A stretch of 64,000 bases of DNA, taken from positions 62,001 to 126,000 of the forward strand of contig NZ_QGTG01000008.1 of the NCBI RefSeq assembly GCF_003182155.1, in the 5' to 3' direction. The notes below the pieces were generated by a model, which was not told the DNA's origin, ran no database searches, and was given only the letters and a program-made list of their open reading frames with translations. A program made the translations under genes and the position numbers. This document shows positions 52,693-61,811 of the stretch, piece by piece. The first letter of the stretch is position 1. Every line of letters starts with the position of its first letter. The DNA comes from Chitinophaga sp. S165 (lineage in GTDB: Bacteria > Bacteroidota > Bacteroidia > Chitinophagales > Chitinophagaceae).

Positions 52693-53865
52693 ATGACCAA
52701 AGTTTTTTTAAAGAAAAAGATACAAAACCGTGTACTGCAGGGGCATCCCTGGATATTTGGGAATGAAGTGGGAGAGATTGACGGACCGGTAACTGCCGGC
52801 GATACGGTTGACGTATTTACTCATCAGGGCTTTTTTATCGGTAGGGGATATATCAACCCCCAATCCCAGATCCTGGTGCGTTTGCTTACGCGCGATAAAG
52901 ACGAGCAGATCGATGCTGATTTCTTCTATCGCCGTTTATTGAAAGCCTGGAAATACCGCCAGCAGCTGGGATATGTGGAAAACTGCCGCCTCGTGTTCGG
53001 AGAAGCAGACGAAATGCCAGCCCTGGTGATCGATAAATTCAACGACCATTTTGTATTGCAGACGCTGGCATTAGGAATGGACCGCTGGAAAGGCGCTATC
53101 GTCGACGCCCTCAATAAGATCTTCTCTCCAAAGGGGATCTATGAGCGTAATGACGTACCCGTACGTGAACTGGAAGGATTACAGCAGCAAAAGGGCTTTT
53201 TAAGCGCTCCTTTCGATACAAACGTGATTATCAATGAGAACGGCCTGAAGTTCCATGTAGATATCGAAAACGGGCAGAAAACTGGCTATTTCCTCGATCA
53301 ACAGGATAACCGTCGTGCCATTCAGCATATCGTAAAGGGAGCCGACGTCCTGGAAGCATTCTGCTACACAGGTACCTTCTCCTGCCATGCTGGTCATTAT
53401 GGTGCTAAGAGCGTACTGGGCCTGGACATTTCCGAGCATGCCGTTAATACCGCCCGCCGTAACGCCACCCTGAACAATCTGGACGACATCTGTAAGTTCC
53501 AGGCTGTCAATGCATTTGATGTCCTGAAACAGTGGACACGTGAGGAGAAGAAGTTCGATGTGGTCATCCTGGACCCGCCGGCCTTTACCAAAAGCCGTGA
53601 AAACATCCAGAAAGCGATCACCGGGTATAAGGAGATCAACCTGCGTGGTATGAAGCTGCTGAAACCGGGAGGTTTCCTCGTAACAGCTTCCTGTACAAAC
53701 CTGGTACCGCCTTCCCTCTTCCTGGAGATCATCGATATGGCTGCAAAGGACGCTAAAAAGAAACTGCGTCAGGTAACCTTCCAGACACAGGCCCAGGACC
53801 ATCCTATCCTGTGGAATATTGAGAACACGACCTACCTGAAATTCCTTATCGTAGAAGTACAGTAA
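52693..53865 (+). CDS. rlmI: RlmI-type 23S rRNA (cytosine) methyltransferase
   Basis: The ATG at 52693 (MTKVFLKKKIQNRVLQGHPWIFG) is chosen over an upstream in-frame extension; 390 residues. An N-terminal PUA domain (about 3-75) and a Rossmann SAM domain: GQKTGYFLDQQDNRR, DVLEAFCYTGTFSCHA, VILDPPAFTKS and the catalytic-type Cys in TASCTNL. This follows E. coli RlmI, which makes m5C1962. The 5' end has a TACCTTTG element about 20 bases upstream. A terminator follows. Confidence 0.9.
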   Translation: MTKVFLKKKIQNRVLQGHPWIFGNEVGEIDGPVTAGDTVDVFTHQGFFIGRGYINPQSQILVRLLTRDKDEQIDADFFYRRLLKAWKYRQQLGYVENCRLVFGEADEMPALVIDKFNDHFVLQTLALGMDRWKGAIVDALNKIFSPKGIYERNDVPVRELEGLQQQKGFLSAPFDTNVIINENGLKFHVDIENGQKTGYFLDQQDNRRAIQHIVKGADVLEAFCYTGTFSCHAGHYGAKSVLGLDISEHAVNTARRNATLNNLDDICKFQAVNAFDVLKQWTREEKKFDVVILDPPAFTKSRENIQKAITGYKEINLRGMKLLKPGGFLVTASCTNLVPPSLFLEIIDMAAKDAKKKLRQVTFQTQAQDHPILWNIENTTYLKFLIVEVQ

Positions 53866-53885
53866 GCGGATATCAGCAAAACATA

Positions 53886-53920
53886 AAAAGGGGCCCGTTT
53901 TATACGGACCCCTTTTCTTT
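53886..53920 (+). terminator. Terminator after RlmI-type gene
   Basis: AAAAGGGG-C-CCGT stem with ACGG-A-CCCCTTTT (one mismatch), loop TTTAT, followed by CTTTTATAAG. Confidence 0.7.
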
Positions 53921-53951
53921 TATAAGTCGTTAGAAGGAAATGTCTGAAGAA

Positions 53952-54302
53952 TTATTTAACTACGTTGAACTTACCCGATTCTACCAGGTTACCCTGACGG
54001 TCCCTCAACTGGAAAATATATACACCACTGTAATATTTATCTAATTCAATCGTAGTACGTGCGTTCAGGTTTTTAAACTGATCTATTCTCTTTCCCAGAA
54101 AATTAAAGACAATAAGATCATAACCTTGCTCGTTATTGTTCTGTAATTCGAAATTAATCCTGCTGGTTGCCGGGTTTGGATATAGCTTCACGATCTTACT
54201 ACCTCCATCGGAAAATGGAGAAGTTTTAGCGCTTTGTGCACGGCTGGCTAGGGACGCCAGGCAGAGGAAGCAAGTAAGTAATAGTGTAGAGGTTTTCCAC
54301 AT
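53952..54302 (-). CDS. Minimal T9SS type A sorting-domain protein, 116 aa
   Basis: The whole protein is a signal peptide (1-22, ending SRAQ), a spacer of about 15 residues and a type A C-terminal sorting domain (about 38-116): VKLYPNPATSRINFEL, LIVFNFLGKRI, YYSGVYIFQLRD, ESGKFNVVK. There is no passenger domain. It may be a small secreted beta-sandwich in its own right or the leftover end of a larger cargo protein. Separated from neighbours by terminators on both sides. Confidence 0.85.
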   Translation of the reverse strand: MWKTSTLLLTCFLCLASLASRAQSAKTSPFSDGGSKIVKLYPNPATSRINFELQNNNEQGYDLIVFNFLGKRIDQFKNLNARTTIELDKYYSGVYIFQLRDRQGNLVESGKFNVVK

Positions 54303-54374
54303 ACCCGTAAAGATAAAGATTTTTTCAAATATTAGTCGATTTATTTCACAATATCATCCTATGTAAAAATAACA

Positions 54375-54405
54375 AATGGCAAGCCAAAAAAGATGACTTG
54401 CCATT
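54375..54405 (-). terminator. Terminator of peroxiredoxin gene
   Basis: Perfect 9-bp stem AATGGCAAG / CTTGCCATT, loop 13, followed on the minus strand by TGTTATTTTTAC. Confidence 0.65.
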
Positions 54406-54440
54406 AGTTTTTTAAAAAATTTAACGCTTTTTGATATTTT

Positions 54441-54911
54441 TTATTGCAGGCTACTGAGCGTGTTCTTAACTGCTTCAAAATCAGGTAACTGTTTTGCCTC
54501 TTCTAACACCTCCGCATATCTGATCACCCCATCTTTATCCACAACAAAGGCTGCTCTTTTAGAAACTCCCTTCAGGTCCAGCATAAATTGCTCATAAAAA
54601 GCGCCGTAAGCCGGAGAAGCTTCCTTATTAAAGTCTGACAACAACGGAAAATTCAGGTTCTGGTCCGTTTTAAACTGCTTCAGCGTGAAAGGAGAGTCGA
54701 CAGATATACCCACCACCGTCGAATTCAAACCCTCATAAGTCGCTATATTGTCCCTGATACTGCAAAGTTCCGCGGTACAGGTACTGGTAAATGCCATCGG
54801 GAAAAATAGGATCACCAGGTTCTGTCCTTTAAAATCGTCCAGGGAGACTTTCTGCCTTTCGGTATTAACGAGCGAAAAGGCCGGAGCTTTGGCACCAATT
54901 GTTACATTCAT
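54441..54911 (-). CDS. Peroxiredoxin (AhpE/Tpx-like)
   Basis: 156 residues. Thioredoxin fold with the peroxidatic motif PMAFTSTC (PxxxTxxC form) and a second Cys five residues on (TSTCTAELC), so either a 1-Cys enzyme of AhpE type or an atypical 2-Cys one. It reduces hydrogen peroxide or organic peroxides in the cytoplasm (no signal peptide). The SKRAAFVVDKDGVIRYAEV segment with the conserved Arg is present. Confidence 0.92.
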   Translation of the reverse strand: MNVTIGAKAPAFSLVNTERQKVSLDDFKGQNLVILFFPMAFTSTCTAELCSIRDNIATYEGLNSTVVGISVDSPFTLKQFKTDQNLNFPLLSDFNKEASPAYGAFYEQFMLDLKGVSKRAAFVVDKDGVIRYAEVLEEAKQLPDFEAVKNTLSSLQ

Positions 54912-54968
54912 CTGTTATCTGTTTACGTTATTGAAGTCAGATGTAAAGGTAACAATTGGTGCTGCAAT

Positions 54969-56006
54969 TTAGAACCGCGGACAGTGTATGCTTTCCAGCG
55001 TGCTGTTCCGGCTGTTAAGGAATCCTTTGAATACCAGTGAAAGCTCAAAACCTCCGAAAGTATTACTGGCTGTTTTTAACTTCGAAATATTCGCATCGTA
55101 TGTTACGCCCACCTCATACTTTTCCATGTCGAGACGGAAAGAAGGGATAATAGCATCTTTATAACGCATATAGGCCCCGAAATAGAATGCCCTGGTACTT
55201 TCCATGCCATCGTCATACAGGCTGTAACCCAACAGTGCTCCTCCCAGGTATTCTGAGTAGGCGCCCATATGGATCTCGTTGTACTGGGCAATGAACTTCA
55301 GTCTTTCCTGCAGCGGGAAGGTGATCCCGGCATTGACAGTAAACTTGGGGTCCATCGCGATGCTGGCGTCTTTGAAGAACGACAGTTTCGGGCGATTGAA
55401 GTGGAACACGGCAGCGCCGATATAATAGGTCACCTGCTCGTCCACACCCAGTGTACTGTTAAAGCTGATACCGGCGCCTGCGTCAAGGTAAGAGTATCCG
55501 CGCAGCGCCAGTCTGCCTTCTTCTCCGGTGGCCGCCGTAGGATCGAACTGGCCGCCGTTGTACTGGTTATTGAAGGTCAGCTTGGTGGCGTCGAACTGTC
55601 GCTGTACAATTCCCCCGGTAAATCCTACCGAAAGGAACATGTTCTTGTCCTGGCTGAGTGATTTGTGGTAATTCACAGCTGGTAATGCCTGTACTGATTG
55701 CAGGCGGGCCGTACCAGCCCTGTCATATGTGAATTGCAGGCCTGCGGTCACAAAATCCTCGCTATTCCCAACGGGGAATTTAAGTTCTGCGCTTAAGGTG
55801 CCTGTCTGGTATGGTATAGTAACGCTGTTCCATTGATTCCTGTATACAGCCTGGATACGGTAGTCGCCGTTAAAGAGGCCTATCAGTGCCGGATTACGTA
55901 AGATCGGTGTTTCATAAAACTGGGACAGGTGAATGTCCTGTGCTACCAGTGATTGTGTGCTGCAAAGGCACAGTGCCACTAACAGTTTTCTACAATTCAT
56001 TCTCAT
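54969..56006 (-). CDS. PorP/SprF family T9SS-associated membrane protein
   Basis: 345 residues from the ATG at 56006 (MRMNCRKLLVALCLC), with a signal peptide ending SLVAQ; ATGs at 56027 and 56000 are alternatives. The mature start DIHLSQFYETPILRNPALIG is the PorP/SprF signature, then a beta barrel to the C-terminal region. Located 31-52 bp after the giant PKD protein, repeating the order seen at 36-41 kb, so it is the likely export/anchoring partner of that protein. Confidence 0.93.
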   Translation of the reverse strand: MRMNCRKLLVALCLCSTQSLVAQDIHLSQFYETPILRNPALIGLFNGDYRIQAVYRNQWNSVTIPYQTGTLSAELKFPVGNSEDFVTAGLQFTYDRAGTARLQSVQALPAVNYHKSLSQDKNMFLSVGFTGGIVQRQFDATKLTFNNQYNGGQFDPTAATGEEGRLALRGYSYLDAGAGISFNSTLGVDEQVTYYIGAAVFHFNRPKLSFFKDASIAMDPKFTVNAGITFPLQERLKFIAQYNEIHMGAYSEYLGGALLGYSLYDDGMESTRAFYFGAYMRYKDAIIPSFRLDMEKYEVGVTYDANISKLKTASNTFGGFELSLVFKGFLNSRNSTLESIHCPRF

Positions 56007-56057
56007 GCTGGCATATTTTATAGTCATACGGTTGTTGATGGGATGCTGGCAGGTATA

Positions 56058-59000
56058 TTACCTTACCAGCATTACGTTTCCTTTAAGTGTAAAAGTTTCG
56101 TTTGAGTCGCAAACCAGTTCTGCCACGTAAATAAACACGTCCGGATTAGCTGGCAGGCCATTCACACGACCATCCCATCCATATGCCGGATCTTCAATGT
56201 TAAAGTTGGTCCTTTCAAACACCTGTTGTCCCCAACGGTTATATATCCTGAATGATTTAGCTGCTTTCATACCCTTACCCCTGATGTAGAAGATGTCATT
56301 CGCTCCGTCATTGTTCGGTGTGAACGTGTTAGGAAGGAATATCACGCCTTGTGAACATACCAGGTTGATGGTTACATCGTCCAGTGTAGTACAACCATAA
56401 GCGTTAGTCACTTTTACATGATAGGTAGTGTTCTCTCTCGGAGTAGCTGTTGGCGTCAGACAATCCACACAGTTCAGTGAGTTGACCGGCCACCATTCTA
56501 TCTGGGTAATATCGTTGCTGCCTGTAACCGGTAACTGTACCGCTGTACCTACAGGTACTTCCATGTCAGGACCTGCATTTACAACAGGCGCTTCATGTAT
56601 GGTAACAGTGGCCGCTTTTGTATCTGTAAAGCAATTGTCGTTACCATATCCTGTTACCTGGTAAGTAGTGGTCTGGGAAGGAGTAGCAAGTGGATTTGCG
56701 ATATCCGGATTGCTCAGACCGTCTGAAGGCGTCCATTTATAAGTAACAGCTCCTTCTGCATGTAACTGTACTGCTCCGCCGGCGCAAACATCTGCATCAC
56801 TTACCTGTACAGTGAACGGTTCTGATACGGTCACTTTAACGTCCGCTTCGGCACTACAACCGGCAGTGTTTACAACTGTTACGTGGTAAGTTGTGTCGAT
56901 ATCTGGCGTTACGGTCGGTGAGGCGCTTTTAAAATCAGAAATATTGTAGTCTGTCCATGTGATATCAACACCCGCTTCTGTATTTGCCTGCAACGTAAGT
57001 GTCTGACCCTGACAAAGTACAGCCTCAGTTGGCGTTGGCGAAAGTGTCGGATAAGCTGCTATCTCGACATTCTGAGTAGCTGTGTCGGCGCAAAGACCGC
57101 TGGCAGTGGTGATGATCAGTTCTGCAGGATAGATGCCCGGTTGCGGATAAGTGATAGAAGGAGGCGTCTGTACCGGATATTGCTGACCGTTCGTAGTCCA
57201 GTTCCAGGTAGTACCTGGCAGATTCCTGGTGTCTGTTCCTACCAGCTGTATCGCGGTGCCAAGACATACAGGAGGTATTGGTGTGATCTCTGCAAGAGGT
57301 TTCGCTTCTATTACTATCTGCATTGTCGTATCCTTCACACAACCATAGTAACTGGTAGCAGTTAATGTCACGGTATAATTGCCCGGAGTATCATAAAGGA
57401 AAGAAGGATTAGGACCTGTAGCCACATCATCTGTACGGCCGGAGATACCGAAGTCCCATACATAGGTAGGTGTAAAACCATCATCGATGGAAACGCCTTT
57501 GGTAGAATCACTGAAGAATACTGTTCCGCCATCGCAAGCCTGGGTCACGTCAGCCGAGAAAGCCGGTGTGATCTTGTCCACCGTTACCTTTGGACTACCT
57601 ATCGCAGCAACAGTACATCCGCGCTGGTCTTCCAGCAATACTACCGGATAGTACACACCTTCTTTCTGATAAGTATAAGCCGGAGAAACAGGAGTAGTGG
57701 TACGTACGGAATATCCATCTCCAAAGTCCCAGATAAAACGTTGTGCCGTCGGCGCTACTGCTGTCATGGTAGCTGTCAGCGGCCAGCAGCCTGATTCAGG
57801 TGTTACGGAGAAGCTTCCGTCAGGTCCTGCTATCACGATGTCTTTAGGTCCTGCTACCGGGCTTGCGCAACCGCCTTGTGAATAAACGGTCAGCGTAACC
57901 GGGAAGGTGCCGGGCCTGATATAGTTATGTGTTGGATTTACCTCGTCAGATGAACTACCGTCTCCGAAAGACCAGGATGTTCTGACATAATCGGAAGAGC
58001 GGTTAGTAAACTGTACTATCACCGGCGGACAGATATCTCCTGCTACAGTAGGGAAGATAAAGTCTGCGATCGGGTTAGGTACTCTGAGGAAATCTGTTGC
58101 TTCCGTGTGAGCAGTACAACCGTTGGCACTGGTTACATCCAGTGTTACAGTGTATTTACCCTCGGCGGTATAAATATGTGCCGGATCTTTATCTGTGCTT
58201 GTACCGCCATCGCCGAATGTCCAGGCATAGGTCAGCGGTTCGGTTACAGAAGTATTATTAAACTGGAAAGGTATACCCAGACACGCAATGCTGTCCCTGC
58301 CATTGAAGCTGGCCGTGATATTCGGGATTTCGACAATCAGTGTTGAGTCGTCAGTACAACCTGTATTGTCTGTTACAGTAAGCTTTACCGGATAAGTGTT
58401 CGGTGTACTGTAAGTATGTGTGATACCGATTGGTTGAGTGGTATAATCTACCGGAGCTGAACCGTCGCCAAAATCAAATCTCCAGTTGACGATCGTATTA
58501 CCGGCACGGGTGGTTGACTGATCGGTGAATGTAACAGGCTCGTCTTTACACTGGCGCGGATCAATTGTGAAGTTTGATACAGAGCCGTTTACTTCTACTG
58601 TTAATGGATCTGATGTGAGCACACAACCGTTTACGTCAGTAGCGCTGAATGTTACGATGTAAGTTCCTGCATTTCTGTAAGTGATCACTGGTCTCCTGGT
58701 GTTGGTACCTGTTCTGCCGTCGCCGAAATTCCATCTGAAGGAAAGAATAGTTCCAGGAATAGGAGGAGGTGAACTAAAGGCGATGGAAGAACCGAGACAA
58801 ACAACACTTGGCGTTGCATCGATGGTCGGCTTTTCAGTAATGATCCTGATAACCGCAGAATAAGTAGAGGTACACGTACCGTTAGATACGGTCAGCACAA
58901 CAGTGTACGTACCATCGCCCGCCCAGGTATGGGTAGGGGATGGGGTATTGTCGGTGGTGCCGTCTCCGAAATCCCAGGAGTAAGTTCCCACAGGACCTGT

Positions 59001-60926
59001 TCCCCAGTTGGTATTATCTGTAAATGTCCTTGTATAACGGTTGTTACAATCCGGTGTACTGATCGTGAAGTTTGCGATCGGCGCAAGTGTTTCAATATAA
59101 TCCGTCTTGGTGATGCTTTGTGAACAGCCGCTGTTGGTAACTGTCAGCGTTACATCGTGCATGCCGATGGTATTGAACACATATGATGGATTCCTCACTG
59201 TAGCAGTACCGTTACTTCCACTGTTTTCTTCAAATATCCATTGGTATGTTAAACCATTGAGGTTCTGTGTAAGGTTCGTAAAATTGAACACGGTCGGCTG
59301 ACAACCACTTGTTTTATCGACAGTGAAGTCAGGTGCTACAGGGCGGCCTGCAAGCACCTGGTAGGTGGCTGTCTGTGTACAACCTCCTTGCGTGGTAATG
59401 GTCAGGGAGATGTTATACCTGCCCTGCGTTGCATATACGTGTGAAGGAGTTGGAAGGGTAGAAGTAGTTCCATCTCCAAAGTTCCATGCGTAGGATACAA
59501 CCGGATCAGGGCTCACGATGGTGGTGCCGAAGTTTGCGGTCAGCGGTATACAACCTCTGTTTGTCCCGGTTATGGCCAGTGTTGGTTTCCGGATGGTAAT
59601 TGAGTTGATAGCGGAATCTTTACAACCTGCAGCACTGGTGGCAATCACTTTCACGTTGAAGGTGCCCTCTGTCGTGAAATTGTGCAGCGGGTTCTGTATG
59701 TTGCCCGTAGTACCATCTCCGAAGTTCCATGCCCAGGCGTTAGCACCGGTGCCGGAAGAGGTGAACTGTACATTTACCGGAACGGAACATGCACTGGTTG
59801 GCGACATAGTGAAATTCACTGTCGGCGGTGCAGAAATAGTAAAGTTCCTGGTAACAACAGCTTCACAACCATCCGAAGTAATAGACCGCATGCTAACGGA
59901 ATAATTACCCGGAGTAGCGAAACTCTTTACCGCGTTTATGGTATTCTGCACGGTACCGTCAGAGAATGTCCAGACAGCAGAAACCGGAGCAGGTTGCGTA
60001 GTATTGGTGAAAGTCACATTAGTACCGGAACAGGCAGCCTGCTGAATGGAGAAATTGGCCTGTGCGGTAGCTACTACGATATAGTTGTTAGATGTGATGG
60101 TCTGTGTACATCCATCCGCCGTGGTAGCTGTCAGTCTTACTGTGAAATTGCCATTGCTGGTATAATCGTGGCTGGGGTGCTGATCGGGGCTGGTAGTACC
60201 ATCTCCGAAGTCCCATAAATAAGTAACAGCCGGTAGTGTACCGACTGTATTCAACGTAGTTGTATTGGTAAAGTTGACAGTAACCGGTATACGGCAACCG
60301 CCTCTGTTGTTACTTGTAAAAGATACCTGTGGGGTAGGATTCACCTGCAGGATCTGCGAGCCACTGTTAGTACAGCCAAAGCTGTTTGTAACAATGGACG
60401 TGGCTACAATGCCGCCCCCTTTGTCATAGGTATGCGTAGCGCTCGATCCCGTGGCTACATTACCGTCCCCGAAGTCCCAGTTGATGCTGGTGATCGTTCC
60501 GTCCCCAGGAGTTGACTGGTCCCGGAATGTTACGTTCAGGGGAGTACAACCCGTGATAGGGGAGGTGGAAAACACTACATTCGGTTTGTCGTAAACATTC
60601 ACGACATGTTGAACCGAACTTACTTGTCCGTTAGGAAAAGTTACAGTCAGGACCACGTTAAAAGTACCTGGCCTGTTAAAGGAGCGCGTAGGGTTCCATA
60701 AGGTTGATTTGGCCCCACCGTCTCCAAAGTCCCATGAGGCACTTCCGACAGGGCTTGACTGATTTAAAAACTGAACGAAGACGGCGCCGCAACCACTCCA
60801 GTTGTCGGCTGTAAACTCTACCGTGTTCTGAGACTGTGCCTTGGCACCAGAAAGCAGGAAAAACACTACGAAGTATGACAAAGCATACCAGAAGTGCGTA
60901 AATTGGCGTAGGTGTTGGTGTTTCAT
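56058..60926 (-). CDS. Giant PKD-array adhesin-like protein with T9SS type B signal
   Basis: 1622 residues from the ATG at 60926 (MKHQHLRQFTHFWYALSYF); the open frame continues upstream to 61094 but that part is not a signal peptide. Signal peptide ends GAKAQ. About 14-15 PKD domains follow in tandem, most with a WDFGDG-type core (SASWDFGDG, INWDFGDG, YLWDFGDG, YAWTFGDG, FIWDFGDG). Two or three Ig-like YKWTPSDGL repeats come next, then the gliding-type sorting domain (LPNTFTPNNDGANDIF, IYNRWGQQVF). The layout is like SprB-type surface adhesins. Followed by a PorP/SprF gene. Confidence 0.92.
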   Translation of the reverse strand: MKHQHLRQFTHFWYALSYFVVFFLLSGAKAQSQNTVEFTADNWSGCGAVFVQFLNQSSPVGSASWDFGDGGAKSTLWNPTRSFNRPGTFNVVLTVTFPNGQVSSVQHVVNVYDKPNVVFSTSPITGCTPLNVTFRDQSTPGDGTITSINWDFGDGNVATGSSATHTYDKGGGIVATSIVTNSFGCTNSGSQILQVNPTPQVSFTSNNRGGCRIPVTVNFTNTTTLNTVGTLPAVTYLWDFGDGTTSPDQHPSHDYTSNGNFTVRLTATTADGCTQTITSNNYIVVATAQANFSIQQAACSGTNVTFTNTTQPAPVSAVWTFSDGTVQNTINAVKSFATPGNYSVSMRSITSDGCEAVVTRNFTISAPPTVNFTMSPTSACSVPVNVQFTSSGTGANAWAWNFGDGTTGNIQNPLHNFTTEGTFNVKVIATSAAGCKDSAINSITIRKPTLAITGTNRGCIPLTANFGTTIVSPDPVVSYAWNFGDGTTSTLPTPSHVYATQGRYNISLTITTQGGCTQTATYQVLAGRPVAPDFTVDKTSGCQPTVFNFTNLTQNLNGLTYQWIFEENSGSNGTATVRNPSYVFNTIGMHDVTLTVTNSGCSQSITKTDYIETLAPIANFTISTPDCNNRYTRTFTDNTNWGTGPVGTYSWDFGDGTTDNTPSPTHTWAGDGTYTVVLTVSNGTCTSTYSAVIRIITEKPTIDATPSVVCLGSSIAFSSPPPIPGTILSFRWNFGDGRTGTNTRRPVITYRNAGTYIVTFSATDVNGCVLTSDPLTVEVNGSVSNFTIDPRQCKDEPVTFTDQSTTRAGNTIVNWRFDFGDGSAPVDYTTQPIGITHTYSTPNTYPVKLTVTDNTGCTDDSTLIVEIPNITASFNGRDSIACLGIPFQFNNTSVTEPLTYAWTFGDGGTSTDKDPAHIYTAEGKYTVTLDVTSANGCTAHTEATDFLRVPNPIADFIFPTVAGDICPPVIVQFTNRSSDYVRTSWSFGDGSSSDEVNPTHNYIRPGTFPVTLTVYSQGGCASPVAGPKDIVIAGPDGSFSVTPESGCWPLTATMTAVAPTAQRFIWDFGDGYSVRTTTPVSPAYTYQKEGVYYPVVLLEDQRGCTVAAIGSPKVTVDKITPAFSADVTQACDGGTVFFSDSTKGVSIDDGFTPTYVWDFGISGRTDDVATGPNPSFLYDTPGNYTVTLTATSYYGCVKDTTMQIVIEAKPLAEITPIPPVCLGTAIQLVGTDTRNLPGTTWNWTTNGQQYPVQTPPSITYPQPGIYPAELIITTASGLCADTATQNVEIAAYPTLSPTPTEAVLCQGQTLTLQANTEAGVDITWTDYNISDFKSASPTVTPDIDTTYHVTVVNTAGCSAEADVKVTVSEPFTVQVSDADVCAGGAVQLHAEGAVTYKWTPSDGLSNPDIANPLATPSQTTTYQVTGYGNDNCFTDTKAATVTIHEAPVVNAGPDMEVPVGTAVQLPVTGSNDITQIEWWPVNSLNCVDCLTPTATPRENTTYHVKVTNAYGCTTLDDVTINLVCSQGVIFLPNTFTPNNDGANDIFYIRGKGMKAAKSFRIYNRWGQQVFERTNFNIEDPAYGWDGRVNGLPANPDVFIYVAELVCDSNETFTLKGNVMLVR

Positions 60927-61142
60927 TTTCCGGATATGGCCTTTGTCAATAGACTCCAGCACAGGGTGAAAAATAAATTGTAAAAAATAAACAAATTGAA
61001 AAAAATACTGATCCGTAACGATTAAAACGTAAACTTTGCACAAACAGTTCAGGGGCTGTCCCAATAGCACACAAATGTTATTCCAATGCAGCACTTACGA
61101 ACAATTTACGGAAGTACAAGCTCGACAATATATAGCAAAAAT

Positions 61143-61811
61143 ATGATTTATAAATATTATACATACGTCGCATCGGTAGGTTTACTTGTTTCAGTAATGA
61201 GTAGTGCACAGGCGCAGCAGGTAGATGTAGCTGTGTTTCAGCAGTCTATACAGAAAAAGGAGGCGCAGGTTTTTGATGTACGGACGGCCGGGGAGTTCAA
61301 TTCCGGCCATCTTCACAATGCATTACAGGCCGATTATACCAAAAAGCAGGAATTTGCTGAAAGAGTACAATACCTGGACAAACAACAACCCATATATGTA
61401 TATTGTTTAAGCGGCGGACGCAGTACTGCGGCGGCTAAATGGATGCGTGACAATGGTTTCCGGGAGGTGATAGAACTGAAAGGCGGGATCAACGCCTGGA
61501 AGCAGGCCGGCCTGGCCGTGGAGGGTGTAACCAACCAGCAACAGATGAGTGTAGATACTTTTCACACGGTTATAGCATCCGGAGAGGTGTTGGTGGATGT
61601 CGGCGCTGAATGGTGCCCTCCCTGCAAAAAGATGGAACCCGTATTACAGGCATACCTGAAAGAGCATAAGGCAGTACACCTGTTGAAAGTGGACGGAGGG
61701 CGTGACCGCGAGGTGATGCAGGTTATTAACGCCACTTCCCTGCCTACTTTTATCCTTTACAAAGACGGCAGGGAAGTGTGGCGCAAAGAGGGGGTATCCG
61801 ATAAATTATAA
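61143..61811 (+). CDS. Exported rhodanese-thioredoxin fusion protein
   Basis: 222 residues. The ATG at 61143 (MIYKYYTYVASVGLLVSVM) begins a signal peptide ending AQAQ; longer starts run antisense into the PKD gene. A single rhodanese domain (about 27-125) has the active-site Cys88 in YCLSGGRS and an N-terminal VFDVRTAGEFNSGHL. A thioredoxin domain (about 130-222) has the WCPPC motif (Cys158, Cys161) and the cis-Pro in SLPTFILY. An envelope redox role using sulfur or thiols is inferred. The gene ends 6 bases inside the convergent M32 gene. Confidence 0.9.
   Translation: MIYKYYTYVASVGLLVSVMSSAQAQQVDVAVFQQSIQKKEAQVFDVRTAGEFNSGHLHNALQADYTKKQEFAERVQYLDKQQPIYVYCLSGGRSTAAAKWMRDNGFREVIELKGGINAWKQAGLAVEGVTNQQQMSVDTFHTVIASGEVLVDVGAEWCPPCKKMEPVLQAYLKEHKAVHLLKVDGGRDREVMQVINATSLPTFILYKDGREVWRKEGVSDKL

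Noticed and set aside
56058..60926. PKD domain array taken as DNA tandem repeats
   Set aside because: The domains are diverged in nucleotide sequence; repetition exists only at protein level.
60927..61094. N-terminal extension of the giant PKD protein
   Set aside because: The added residues are not signal-like and overlap the 5' region of the divergent fusion gene; MKHQHLRQ at 60926 gives a normal signal peptide.
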